DNA from: CADEDV01 sp964412375
GTDB taxonomy: Bacteria; Bacteroidota; Bacteroidia; Chitinophagales; Chitinophagaceae
DNA length: 64,000 bases
Assembly: GCA_964412375.1 (NCBI GenBank)
Contig: CAYPOD010000011.1
Coordinates: 1 to 64,000, forward strand
Direction of reading: 5' to 3'
The stretch's first letter is position 1; each line of letters starts with the position of its first letter. This document shows, piece by piece, positions 42,578 through 50,659 of the stretch. Both the position numbers and the translations under genes were made by a program. The notes beneath the pieces are model-generated. The model searched no databases. It was not told the DNA's origin and saw only the letters and a program-made list of their open reading frames with translations.

Positions 42578-42970
42578 ATGAATACCGGAATAAAAAACTA
42601 CAACAAAGCACAAGCAGTTTCAGACAAAGCCATCTGTGATCTGCTTGCTGACACAATAGACAGTGTGCTGAAAGAAGCCGAAAGCAAGATATGGCATGCT
42701 CACCCGGTATGGTTTTTGGAGGGCAATCCCGTTGTTGGCTATAATAAACTGAAAGATTCTATTCGTTTGATGTTCTGGAGCGGTGCCGATTTTGACGAAG
42801 AAAGCCTGCAATCCGGTACGGGTAAATTCAAAGATGCATCTGTTCGTTATACAGATGCCAGCCAAATAAACATCCGTGATCTTAAACGTTGGCTGAAGAA
42901 AGCAAAGGAAATTCAATGGGATTATAAAAACATAGTAAAGCGAAAAGGTAAACTGGTGCGATTAAAATAA
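42578..42970 (+). CDS. DUF1801-domain protein
   Basis: 130 residues with the DUF1801 pattern: HPVWFLEGNPVVGYNK, then SIRLMFWSGADFDEESL, VRYTDASQINIRDLKRWLKKAKEI. Cytoplasmic, no signal. Members of this family have an iron-chaperone (YdhG/frataxin-like) fold, but the role here is unknown. It may be co-transcribed with the BRO-family gene upstream. Confidence 0.78.
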   Translation: MNTGIKNYNKAQAVSDKAICDLLADTIDSVLKEAESKIWHAHPVWFLEGNPVVGYNKLKDSIRLMFWSGADFDEESLQSGTGKFKDASVRYTDASQINIRDLKRWLKKAKEIQWDYKNIVKRKGKLVRLK

Positions 42971-43037
42971 ATGCAAAATCAATTGCATGTACCGGTCAGC
43001 AACTTAAAAATGTAAGCCCGGGGTTTAGTAATAATTA

Positions 43038-43652
43038 TCAATCTCTCGTCATAAAGTAGAATCCCAGGTTCAGCGAAATCGTCTGCAGGTTCTTAACATC
43101 ATTATAGTTAAATGCTGTATAGTTATACCGTAGTGAAATGTCAATGCCGTTTAGCGCATAGCTTTTAAATGCAATGCGTGTACCTATTTCCGGGGACACT
43201 GCAAAACGAATGCTGTTCCGTTCGTCCACCAATGTACCAAACCATTCTTCATAGGTAACCAGGTTAATCCCGGCCCCTAACGACACATAAGGCTGAAAAG
43301 CTGAGCCATCTTTAAACTTGCTATACATGGCCCTGGCCAGAACCGGTATCATCTGTAGCGAATGCGACTTTACCGCCGATATATCTGTTCCGGGATATGC
43401 ATAGGTTTGCCTGTCTTTTTTCTGATACATATCCGAATAACTTCCCAGCAACCCCAATGAGATATTATCTGTAATATAATAACTATAGTCAAATGAAAAG
43501 CCCCTGAGCGAAATGTCATTTACAAAATTCTTTTTCAAACTGCCAACAGGCATCTGTGTGGATTGACGGATACTTACCATTGACAGACCTTGCTGCGAAA
43601 AACCAGGCGTCACCAGGAAACTGCACAATGCAAAAAACACTATTTTTTTCAT
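43038..43652 (-). CDS. Outer-membrane beta-barrel protein
   Basis: 204 residues with a signal peptide ending near TPGFSQQ. Alternating strands (SFDYSYYITDNISLGLLGSYS, FQPYVSLGAGINLV, ISLRYNYTAF) with a terminal aromatic strand (SLNLGFYFM) fit a small outer-membrane barrel of the OmpW/porin-like type. It follows the DUF4136 lipoprotein gene on the same strand with 26 bp between. Function unknown. Confidence 0.7.
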   Translation of the reverse strand: MKKIVFFALCSFLVTPGFSQQGLSMVSIRQSTQMPVGSLKKNFVNDISLRGFSFDYSYYITDNISLGLLGSYSDMYQKKDRQTYAYPGTDISAVKSHSLQMIPVLARAMYSKFKDGSAFQPYVSLGAGINLVTYEEWFGTLVDERNSIRFAVSPEIGTRIAFKSYALNGIDISLRYNYTAFNYNDVKNLQTISLNLGFYFMTRD

Positions 43653-43678
43653 CGTAATATGATTTAAAAAGTCTGTTA

Positions 43679-44311
43679 TTAATTTCTCCGGATGTAAGGA
43701 GCTATATCAAACAACCCTTTTACAATGAGCGGTATTGCCTGCGGGTTAAAGATCTCTTCACCCCGGATGCTGCCGCTCCATAAAATGCGAAGCGAATTGC
43801 CGCTCGGATTTTTCAGGTCAATAATATCAATAGCCCAGGCTGATTCTGTGGTATTATAAAATACAAATTGTGTAGGCGCCCAGCCAAAACCGGGGTAGCC
43901 CCAGAAAGTTGGGTCCCAGTAACCATAGAAAGGATCCCACCAGCCATTGAAGGCAGCTACATTGGTATAACTGTTGTCAACCCTTGCTATACTGATCCCC
44001 AGGTCCGGATTATTGTTTATGGAGGTATTGCTGTATCCTCTTGATTGCAAAATTGACCTCACTTCCGAGATCATGCTTTGGGCCAGCCCGTTTGTTTCAT
44101 AATTACCACTGCCCGGCCTGTTACTGATCAATACCACCGAATCAGGAATAGTTACAGTTAGGAAATTAGCATAATTTATATTGGCGTTATTACCACTGCT
44201 GATATAAACCCAGCTTTCTTCAACGGTGAGATTCTCGATCGGATTTTTTCTGCAGGATGCCATTAACAGAATCAGCATCAATGGCAGCATGGCAATTTTC
44301 AATCGTTTCAT
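43679..44311 (-). CDS. DUF4136-domain lipoprotein
   Basis: 210 residues with a lipoprotein signal (LLMASC). The DUF4136 pattern shows a long strand/helix part with LAQSMISEVRSILQSRGY, then a Trp/Tyr/Gly-rich segment (WDPFYGYWDPTFWGYPGFGW) and a C-terminal LRILWSGSIRGEE. The aromatic-rich stretch is characteristic. Envelope lipoprotein of unknown role, just upstream of the barrel gene and possibly its partner. Confidence 0.75.
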   Translation of the reverse strand: MKRLKIAMLPLMLILLMASCRKNPIENLTVEESWVYISSGNNANINYANFLTVTIPDSVVLISNRPGSGNYETNGLAQSMISEVRSILQSRGYSNTSINNNPDLGISIARVDNSYTNVAAFNGWWDPFYGYWDPTFWGYPGFGWAPTQFVFYNTTESAWAIDIIDLKNPSGNSLRILWSGSIRGEEIFNPQAIPLIVKGLFDIAPYIRRN

Positions 44312-44353
44312 TGTTGCATGGTTTTATATTTATTTATAACAAAAAAAGGGCCA

Positions 44354-44384
44354 GCCGGATTGTAAAGAACCTGTTAAGTCCGGC
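44354..44384 (-). terminator. Terminator after the Hcp-like gene
   Basis: On the minus strand GCCGGA pairs with TCCGGC around a long A/T-rich loop, followed by TGGCCCTTTTTTTG. It separates the Hcp-like gene from the DUF4136 gene. Confidence 0.65.
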
Positions 44385-44455
44385 AAAATAATGTACACGC
44401 AGCATCATTGCCGGGTTGCATGCCTGTCCATAACTGAAAGCGGGTATGAAAGCTG

Positions 44456-44977
44456 CTACATTCGCTTATTCATCTTCAGGTCATAACCCGATTTTACAGG
44501 GCTGCCTTTACTGTCTGTATGCTCCCAGGTAATCTTTGAATAATTAAAGGATACATGTTCGGTAGTCTCGCATTTTGGAGCACACTCCGAAGCGGATTCT
44601 ATACCCGATATGATAACATCAGACAAGACGACACGGTAAGAACTTTTACCCTCAGCAGTTGTGATCTCCAGTTCGACTTGAGGGATGAATTCACCGCTGG
44701 CACATTTCTGCATCAGAATGGGAGTGGCTTTATCAACTTTTTTTCTGATTGTAAAATCTTTAAAAGTGACTTTGCCTGCAGCCGCTCTTGCAGAACCTGA
44801 ACTGCCTTTTGCAGCACTAAACTCATGTTTATAACCTGTTAACTGGATCCAGTCGCGGCGGGCCTGGTCCTGCGTTTCGCCGGGGATACCGCTTATTTTC
44901 ATAAACATATTTTGCCCGGCAGCCATCCCGCACACAAGGAGGAGGGGCATCAGCAGGAGATGCTTGGTTTTTTTCAT
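44456..44977 (-). CDS. Hcp-like (T6SS tube protein family) protein with Sec signal peptide
   Basis: 173 residues. The first 22 residues are a signal peptide ending in GMAAGQ. The mature part follows the Hcp pattern: MFMKISGIPGETQDQARRDWIQL, then AAGKVTFKDFTIRKKVDKATPILMQKCASGEFIPQ, SYRVVLSDVIISGIES and HVSFNYSKITWEHT. Hcp proteins form hexameric rings in type VI secretion and normally lack a signal peptide. No T6SS baseplate, sheath or ClpV gene lies nearby, so this copy is an orphan and is exported by Sec. Its role is not known. Confidence 0.82.
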   Translation of the reverse strand: MKKTKHLLLMPLLLVCGMAAGQNMFMKISGIPGETQDQARRDWIQLTGYKHEFSAAKGSSGSARAAAGKVTFKDFTIRKKVDKATPILMQKCASGEFIPQVELEITTAEGKSSYRVVLSDVIISGIESASECAPKCETTEHVSFNYSKITWEHTDSKGSPVKSGYDLKMNKRM

Positions 44978-45062
44978 GTCTGATTAGTTTAGTTGTATAA
45001 AAGGTAGGAAAATTATCTGAGATAATGATTTGCGAAGTCACTGATGTTGAAAAGCAGGAGTA

Positions 45063-47891
45063 TTATTTTATCACTTCATCGGCCAGATAAAGCACCGATT
45101 CATAATTGCTGCCCGTTGCTTCACTCATCGCCATCTCGCAGGTTTTGGTAGATGAGTAATAACCTTCGTAGTTGTTTTGCTTCACTTCATGTGCTTCCTG
45201 AGCCGTGGCAGATGCTGTGAGTTCAGGAAACAGAAAGCCACGATCACCGGCCATGCCGCAGCAACCGGCTGAAGGAGGGATCATCACCTGCTCAGCAAAA
45301 CGTGAAGCTATTTTTGAGAATTTGAATTCGATCCCCATCTTTTGCAAAGAACAAACAGGATGCAGCGCCACCGTTTTCTTTTTTTCTATTACCAGTTCTT
45401 TGGGTAAAACCATGTCGTGCAGGTAATCAATGCTGTCCATGATGCGCAACTGGTCAAACCTTTCCTGGTTTTCGGGAGTCAGCAGAGGCCGCAGGTGATG
45501 CAGTGTATAAGTGCAGGAGCTTACATCCATGACTACCGGGTGCTGACCATTACCGGATATCTTCCACAATTGTTCAACAATCCTGTTGGCTGTATAGTGA
45601 AAAGCCTTGCTGTAACCTTTGGATGAAAAGATCTGCCCGCAACAGGAACCCATGATCTTATCGGCAATAATGACACGGATACCTGCTTTGGCTGATACAC
45701 TCAGAAAAGTTTCCATAACATTCTTTTTCCCTTGCGCTGCTTTACCCATCAATCTTGAAATGCAGGCCGGAAAATAAACTATCGCTGACGCATTTTCTCC
45801 TGTAGCATTTACTTTCTTCAACACCCTGAGCGATGGCGGACTGCTCAACTGGTTTGTCCATAACGGAAATGCAGGAATGATCTTGCTGATACCTTTGGTG
45901 AAGCGATACATGGTTTTCTTCCCGGTCAGTCGGTTGAAGAAAGCCCCTTTCTTTAGAGCTATCCTTGCGAGCAATTCAATGAGTTTGAAATTCTTTGCAA
46001 CAAACAAAGCCATGCTGTTGGAAAAAGAAGAATGATTTTCCCTGCGCAGCCGCTTCACCAAATCTCCTGTGTTTATGTCAACCGGGCAGGCTGTGGCACA
46101 GAGGCCATCCACGGCACAGGTGTCGAGGCCGTCATACTGGTATTGCTTTAGTAGTTGCTTGTATTCTTTAGTTTCGCCGGATTCTTTGAATTGTTTTAAA
46201 GCCCGTCGAACAACTATTCTTCTCCGAGGTGTAAGTGTCAGATCACGACTGGGGCATTTGTGTTCACAAAAACCACACTCAATGCAGCGGTCCACTTCTT
46301 CTTCCACCGGTGGCAGGGGTTTCAGGTTTTTGATATGGACTTCTTTATCCTCATTGATAATAACACCGGGATTCAGCAGGTTGTGCGGATCAGCAGAGGC
46401 TTTGATGCGTTTCATCATCCAGTAGGCATCACCGCCCCATTCTGTTTCCACAAACGGTGCCATATTGCGGCCGGTGCCATGTTCGGCTTTTAAAGCGCCG
46501 TTGTATTTATTCACCACCATTTCCACCACTTCCTTCATAAAAAGATCATAGCGTTCCACTTCTGCTTTTGTATCAAAAGCCTGTGTCACCACGAAATGAA
46601 TATTGCCATCTTTGGCATGACCAAAGATGATGGCATTGTCATATTCATACTTTTTAAACAGTTCCTGCAGGTCGAGGATGGCATCGCCCAATTTGTCTAA
46701 TGGGAAGGCAATATCTTCCAGTAACACCGTTGTGCCGCTGGCCCTCACAGCGCCAACGGCCGGGAACAATCCTTTGCGGATCTTCCATAAAAAAGCAATT
46801 TCATTGGCATCCATTGTAAACAAAGGGGCATTGATGAGCGTTAGATCACCGGAATGAGACAGGAAATGATCTACTCTTGCCTGTAGCTGTTCCGCTGTTT
46901 TTTCCTGGAACTCGATCAGAAGGGCGGCTGCATTGGCAGGAAGTGTTTTGATATAGGGATCAACCCCTTTCATATTCTCCACGGCCCGTAGTGATGCCCT
47001 GTCCATCAGTTCCACCATTTCAGCGCCGGCTTGTATCAGCGGCTTTATCGCTTTGCAGGCAGCATAGATGTCGGGAAAATAAAGTAACGAAGTGGACTTG
47101 CAGGGAAGATCGGGAATGGTTTTCAATACTGCTTCGGAGATAAAAGCAAGAGTGCCTTCGGCGCCAATCAGCAGGTGAGAGAAAATATCCAGCGGATGTT
47201 CATGATCAATGAATGCATTGAGCGAATAGCCGACGGTGTTTTTCATCCCATACTTATACCTGATTTTTTCAAACAGATTTTTATCAGCAAGAATTTCCTT
47301 ACGGATTTCCCTCAGCTCCTGAAACAAAGCCGGGCATTCGTTTTCAAATCTTGCATAATCCTGTTTTTGTTCAGTAGAGAACATTTTCCCGTCTGGCAGC
47401 ATGAAGCGGATATGCTGCACCGTGTGATAGGAATTGTAATTCACCCCGCAGCACATACCACTGGAATTGTTAGATAGAATGCCGCCCATCATGGCGGTGT
47501 TGATGCTGGCCGGGTCAGGCCCGATCTTTCGCTGGTATTTCTTTAGGTACACATTCACCATTGCACCGGTGATGCCGGGCTGCACCCTTACTTTGTTGCC
47601 TTCATCTTCAACGGTTACTTTGTTCCAGAATTTTGAGAGGTCAACGAGTATGCCATCAGTGATCGACTGGCCTGATAAACTGCTGCCGCCGGTGCGGAAT
47701 ACAAGGGGAGTTTTGGTTTGATGCGAAAGAGTGAAAAGAGAAAGGATCTCTGCTTCATTTACCGGCTGCACCACTGCCTGTGGCAGCAGGTAATAAAAAC
47801 CTGCATCGGATGCATACGAAACCCGGTCAATCAGACGGGTTTTCACCCTTTCGGCAGGTAATAGTTGCAGCAGTTGTTCCGGCAGGTTCAT
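45063..47891 (-). CDS. FAD-linked oxidase / glycolate oxidase Fe-S fusion (D-lactate dehydrogenase-like)
   Basis: 942 residues, two domains. The N-terminal half is an FAD-binding PCMH/GlcD-type oxidase (TPLVFRTGGSSLSGQ, SNNSSGMCCG, GAEGTLAFISEAVL, FGHAKDGNIHF). The middle has ferredoxin-type clusters: RCIECGFCEHKCPSRDLTLTPRR and LCATACPVD. The C-terminal domain has two CCG motifs (GSCCGQIFSSK, GCCGMAG) as in GlcF/heterodisulfide reductase. Such fusions oxidise D-2-hydroxy acids (D-lactate, glycolate) and pass electrons to the quinone pool. It precedes the small Hcp-like gene by 85 bp. Confidence 0.86.
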   Translation of the reverse strand: MNLPEQLLQLLPAERVKTRLIDRVSYASDAGFYYLLPQAVVQPVNEAEILSLFTLSHQTKTPLVFRTGGSSLSGQSITDGILVDLSKFWNKVTVEDEGNKVRVQPGITGAMVNVYLKKYQRKIGPDPASINTAMMGGILSNNSSGMCCGVNYNSYHTVQHIRFMLPDGKMFSTEQKQDYARFENECPALFQELREIRKEILADKNLFEKIRYKYGMKNTVGYSLNAFIDHEHPLDIFSHLLIGAEGTLAFISEAVLKTIPDLPCKSTSLLYFPDIYAACKAIKPLIQAGAEMVELMDRASLRAVENMKGVDPYIKTLPANAAALLIEFQEKTAEQLQARVDHFLSHSGDLTLINAPLFTMDANEIAFLWKIRKGLFPAVGAVRASGTTVLLEDIAFPLDKLGDAILDLQELFKKYEYDNAIIFGHAKDGNIHFVVTQAFDTKAEVERYDLFMKEVVEMVVNKYNGALKAEHGTGRNMAPFVETEWGGDAYWMMKRIKASADPHNLLNPGVIINEDKEVHIKNLKPLPPVEEEVDRCIECGFCEHKCPSRDLTLTPRRRIVVRRALKQFKESGETKEYKQLLKQYQYDGLDTCAVDGLCATACPVDINTGDLVKRLRRENHSSFSNSMALFVAKNFKLIELLARIALKKGAFFNRLTGKKTMYRFTKGISKIIPAFPLWTNQLSSPPSLRVLKKVNATGENASAIVYFPACISRLMGKAAQGKKNVMETFLSVSAKAGIRVIIADKIMGSCCGQIFSSKGYSKAFHYTANRIVEQLWKISGNGQHPVVMDVSSCTYTLHHLRPLLTPENQERFDQLRIMDSIDYLHDMVLPKELVIEKKKTVALHPVCSLQKMGIEFKFSKIASRFAEQVMIPPSAGCCGMAGDRGFLFPELTASATAQEAHEVKQNNYEGYYSSTKTCEMAMSEATGSNYESVLYLADEVIK

Positions 47892-47958
47892 ATTGCAATG
47901 TAATACGCTATATGATCAAGATAAAACGCAAAAAGCTGCAACAAAAAAAATTGATAAA

Positions 47959-48915
47959 TTAAAATTTCAGCAACACATTCCCGGTTTTTTGCCCGCTGTT
48001 TACATAAGTAAATGCATCAGCGATCTGTTCCAGCGGATAGGTTCTGTCAATAATCGGGTGAAAGGCGTTTTTTGCAAATAGTTCCTGTAAAAGTTCAAGC
48101 GATGATTTGATATCCTCCGGAAGCGGGAAGACCATTCTCCTTTTCCGCCAGCGGGTGAGCAAGGGGAGATAAAGATTTTCATTACCGGGCCCGAGTTCTG
48201 ATGACATATATTTTCCACCGGGTTTCAATATTTTTTTGCAAATACCAAATGATGATTTACCGACCGCATCAAGTACGAAATCATATTGCTCACCCCCTTC
48301 AGTAAAATCTTCTGTTTCGTAGTCAATCACTTTATCCGGTCCAAGGGATTTTATCCTTTCTACATTTTTTGTGTTGCAAACGGCTGTCACATGTACACCC
48401 AGGTATTTCAGTATTTGTACGGCTGCTGACCCGATGGCGCCGGTTGCGCCATATACCAGCACATGATGACCTGCTTTCATCCCTGTTTTGCGAATATAGT
48501 TCCAGGCATAATGGGCACCTTCTGGACTGGCCGCGGCGGTTTCAAACGAAATGCCTTTGGGTAACTTATTCACCCGGTCATTCGCTTTTACGGCGAGGTA
48601 TTCAGCATGAGAACCGAGATTGGTATCATTGAAACCAAAAACCCTGTCACCGGGCTGAAAGCCGTTTACTTTTTTGCCGACTGCCTCTACCACGCCGGCA
48701 AAGTCGGTGCCGGTGCTCAATTGTTTTGGCTTGGGGAAACCCACAAAAAAACGGAAAATGAAAGGCTTGCCCCAGAGGGCCCCGCAGTCGGTACGGTTCA
48801 CCGTAGTAGCATGAACCTTCACCAGCAGTTCATGGTCTTTTGGAACGGGTATTGGCACTTCCTGCACACTCAGCACTTCCGGGCCGCCATATTTTTTGCG
48901 GATTGCAGCTTTCAT
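47959..48915 (-). CDS. Zinc-type alcohol dehydrogenase-like NAD(P)-dependent oxidoreductase
   Basis: 318 residues of the medium-chain dehydrogenase family without an obvious structural zinc lobe: MKAAIRKKYGGPEVLSVQEVPIP, GTDFAGVVEAVG, and the Rossmann loop VLVYGATGAIGSAAVQILKYLG, then VDYETEDFTEGGEQYDFVLDAVG. The pattern is like quinone oxidoreductases and enoyl reductases. Substrate not clear. Next to the FAD/Fe-S dehydrogenase gene on the same strand, but 67 bp apart. Confidence 0.85.
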   Translation of the reverse strand: MKAAIRKKYGGPEVLSVQEVPIPVPKDHELLVKVHATTVNRTDCGALWGKPFIFRFFVGFPKPKQLSTGTDFAGVVEAVGKKVNGFQPGDRVFGFNDTNLGSHAEYLAVKANDRVNKLPKGISFETAAASPEGAHYAWNYIRKTGMKAGHHVLVYGATGAIGSAAVQILKYLGVHVTAVCNTKNVERIKSLGPDKVIDYETEDFTEGGEQYDFVLDAVGKSSFGICKKILKPGGKYMSSELGPGNENLYLPLLTRWRKRRMVFPLPEDIKSSLELLQELFAKNAFHPIIDRTYPLEQIADAFTYVNSGQKTGNVLLKF

Positions 48916-49063
48916 AAATAGAATTCAGATTGGAAAAATAAATCATTTGATCCTTAGGTATTAATATCTTTTTGCCGGGTCAAGGTTTGTGGATACTCAT
49001 GATAAAACTCATTTCGGGGTTGTTCTAATCTTTTTTATATTCGGATAACTAAAACGAATTGCC

Positions 49064-49471
49064 ATGCTGAAAATTAATCAACTCAAATCCGGCGACATCA
49101 TCATGGTGAATGATGAAGGATTTAAAAGAGAGGGAACGGTTGTAAAGATCAACCATGAAGAAGGTAAAGCCCTTGTTGACAACGGAATCCAGGAATTCTG
49201 GTACGATCCCGAAGAAATGGAGGCTATCCCGCTTGATGAGGACCAACTAATGCGGCTGGGTTTCAGCAAAGAAGAGACTGAAACCGGCGGCATGAAGTAT
49301 AAAAAAGACTCTTTTCGGCTGGTGACCCCCAAAAAAGGCGATTTCAGCCATATTGATATGTGGTGGAGGGAGGACAGGCGCCATTTCGGCGTTCCGCTGG
49401 GGGTGCATGAACTGCAGAATCTCTACCTTTCTATGACCAAAGTGCACCTCGATAAGGCTGAGACTCATTAA
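49064..49471 (+). CDS. Conserved-looking small protein of unknown function
   Basis: 135 residues, no signal peptide. The N-terminal half (MLKINQLKSGDIIMVNDEGFKREGTVVKINHEEGKALVDNG) is a KOW/SH3-like small barrel. The C-terminal part has PLDEDQLMRLGFSKEET, KKDSFRLV and GVHELQNLYLSMTKVHL. The VHELQNLY ending recalls domains seen in many Bacteroidota proteins. It sits just before the infA cluster, separated by a terminator, so it is probably not part of that operon. Confidence 0.65.
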   Translation: MLKINQLKSGDIIMVNDEGFKREGTVVKINHEEGKALVDNGIQEFWYDPEEMEAIPLDEDQLMRLGFSKEETETGGMKYKKDSFRLVTPKKGDFSHIDMWWREDRRHFGVPLGVHELQNLYLSMTKVHLDKAETH

Positions 49472-49514
49472 TTATCCCATTTTTCTGACTATCAACGACT
49501 GTTTTCCACATAGA

Positions 49515-49549
49515 CCCCGAAAAAGATTCGGGGTTTTTTCTTTTTTCGG
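49515..49549 (+). terminator. Terminator before infA
   Basis: CCCCGAA and TTCGGGG pair around AAAGA, followed by TTTTTTCTTTTTT. It ends the upstream unknown gene and isolates the infA operon from it. Confidence 0.88.
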
Positions 49550-49560
49550 GTGCATCCGCC

Positions 49561-49568
49561 TATCTTTG
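49561..49568 (+). promoter_or_regulatory. -7 box of the infA-rplQ operon
   Basis: TATCTTTG matches TAnnTTTG exactly and lies 16 bp before the infA ATG, directly after the terminator. There is no clear -33, so the promoter may be partly activator dependent or use a weak -33. Confidence 0.55.
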
Positions 49569-49584
49569 CAGCCCTAAAAATTGT

Positions 49585-49803
49585 ATGTCGAAACAACCCC
49601 TTATTAAACAGGATGGTGTGATCATTGAGGCCCTGTCCAATGCCATGTTCAGGGTGAAGCTGGAAAATGGCCATGAAATACTGGCAACCATCTCCGGGAA
49701 AATGAGGATGCACTACATCCGCATCCTGCCCGGTGATAAAGTGGGAGTGGAGTTGTCGCCATATGATTTGACAAGGGGAAGAATCAATTTCAGGTACAAA
49801 TAA
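49585..49803 (+). CDS. infA: Translation initiation factor IF-1
   Basis: 72 residues, the standard IF-1 size. Motifs are KQDGVIIEALSNAMFRVKLENGHE, ISGKMRMHYIRILPGDKV, VELSPYDLTRGRINFRYK, the S1/OB-fold pattern. It occupies the A site of the 30S subunit during initiation. The first gene of the ribosomal cluster here; normally secY and map precede it, but neither is found. Confidence 0.97.
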   Translation: MSKQPLIKQDGVIIEALSNAMFRVKLENGHEILATISGKMRMHYIRILPGDKVGVELSPYDLTRGRINFRYK

Positions 49804-49812
49804 CAGCAGCAA

Positions 49813-49864
49813 GTTGAGAGTGGCGGGCCAATGGCTCAACACAAAACTTAAAGCTCAAAGCTTA
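49813..49864. repeat. Heptad repeat in the infA-rpmJ gap
   Basis: A GTTGAG/CTCAAC dyad (49813-49818 with 49835-49840), then three 7-bp units (AAACTTA, AAGCTCA, AAGCTTA) at 49844-49864, ending 5 bp before the rpmJ ATG. Confidence 0.65.
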
Positions 49865-49869
49865 AGAAA

Positions 49870-49986
49870 ATGAAAGTAAGAGCATCCATTAAAAAAAGAA
49901 GTGCAGACTGCAAGATCGTTCGTCGAAAAGGCAAGCTGTACATCATTAACAAAAAGAATCCCCGCTTCAAGCAGCGCCAGGGATAA
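49870..49986 (+). CDS. rpmJ: 50S ribosomal protein L36
   Basis: 38 residues (start MKVRASIKKRSADC, end KQRQG). The typical zinc-binding L36 has three Cys and one His; here only one Cys (residue 14) remains, with Ser, Asn and Phe at the other three positions. So it is the zinc-free (C-) type. It is part of the large-subunit assembly near the peptidyl transferase region. Between infA and rpsM in the cluster. Confidence 0.95.
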   Translation: MKVRASIKKRSADCKIVRRKGKLYIINKKNPRFKQRQG

Positions 49987-49994
49987 AAAAGCCA

Positions 49995-50079
49995 GGAAGA
50001 CAGATAATCGGTAAGTCCGAAAGAATCTTCCTGACGTTTGAACTGTTTTATGGTCTTTCTGACCTGCGGACTTTCAGAC
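49995..50079. repeat. Inverted octad repeat (TCCGAAAG word) between rpmJ and rpsM
   Basis: AGTCCGAAAG stands at 50014-50023, and CTTTCTGACC plus CGGACTTTCAGAC at 50055-50079. The complements of the right side (GTCTGAAAG, TCAGAAAG) fit the same 8-bp word as the cassette at 57251-57740, which has AGTCCGAAAG at its ends. No gene lies inside. The outer GGAAGA/TCTTCC pairing (about 49995-50032) forms a further small stem. Confidence 0.72.
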
Positions 50080-50111
50080 AAACTAAAAACAACAAACTAT
50101 AAATTAAGAAT

Positions 50112-50492
50112 ATGGCTCGTATTGCCGGTGTTGACTTACCAAAAAATAAAAGAGGCGAAATAGGTCTTACCTATATCTATGGTATCGGCCCTTCTACCGC
50201 TAAGTACATTCTTGACAAGCATAGCATTGATCGGAGCAAGAAAGTACATGAGTGGAATGATGATGACCTGAATGCTATCCGTAACACGATTACGGAAGAA
50301 TTCAAAGTAGAAGGCCAGTTGCGTTCTGAAGTGCAGATGAGCATCAAGCGTTTGCTGGATATTGCCTGCTACCGTGGTCTTCGCCATCGTAAAGGTCTGC
50401 CGGTTCGTGGCCAGCGTACGAAAACCAACAGCCGTACAAGGAAAGGGAAAAGAAAGACGGTTGCCGGTAAAAAGAAAGCGCCTAAGAAGTAA
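50112..50492 (+). CDS. rpsM: 30S ribosomal protein S13
   Basis: 126 residues, typical S13: MARIAGVDLPKNKRGEIGLTYIYGIG, LRSEVQMSIKRLLDIACYRGLRHRKGLPVRGQRT. The C-terminal Lys/Arg tail binds rRNA in the head. Encoded with rpsK, rpsD, rpoA and rplQ, the conserved alpha operon. Confidence 0.97.
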   Translation: MARIAGVDLPKNKRGEIGLTYIYGIGPSTAKYILDKHSIDRSKKVHEWNDDDLNAIRNTITEEFKVEGQLRSEVQMSIKRLLDIACYRGLRHRKGLPVRGQRTKTNSRTRKGKRKTVAGKKKAPKK

Positions 50493-50496
50493 TAAC

Positions 50497-50524
50497 GAAT
50501 TGTCAATTGGCAATGGTCAGTTGA
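50497..50524. repeat. Heptad repeat between rpsM and rpsK
   Basis: Four 7-bp units on the plus strand: GAATTGT, CAATTGG, CAATGGT, CAGTTGA. It starts just after the rpsM stop. No clear inverted partner was found in the rest of the gap. Confidence 0.72.
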
Positions 50525-50659
50525 CTGTTTTCATAGACCTGCAAACAATGAATCAGCGCCGGATCGCTTAACAGGTCAGCAGGAGGGTTGATTCAGTCTC
50601 AAACCGGTTAAAAACGTGAAGAGATAATTTTAAAACAAAGACTACCTCAGAACAAGAAC

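Noticed and set aside
41726..42970. A prophage
   Set aside because: Apart from the BRO-family protein there is no integrase, capsid, tail, or att site.
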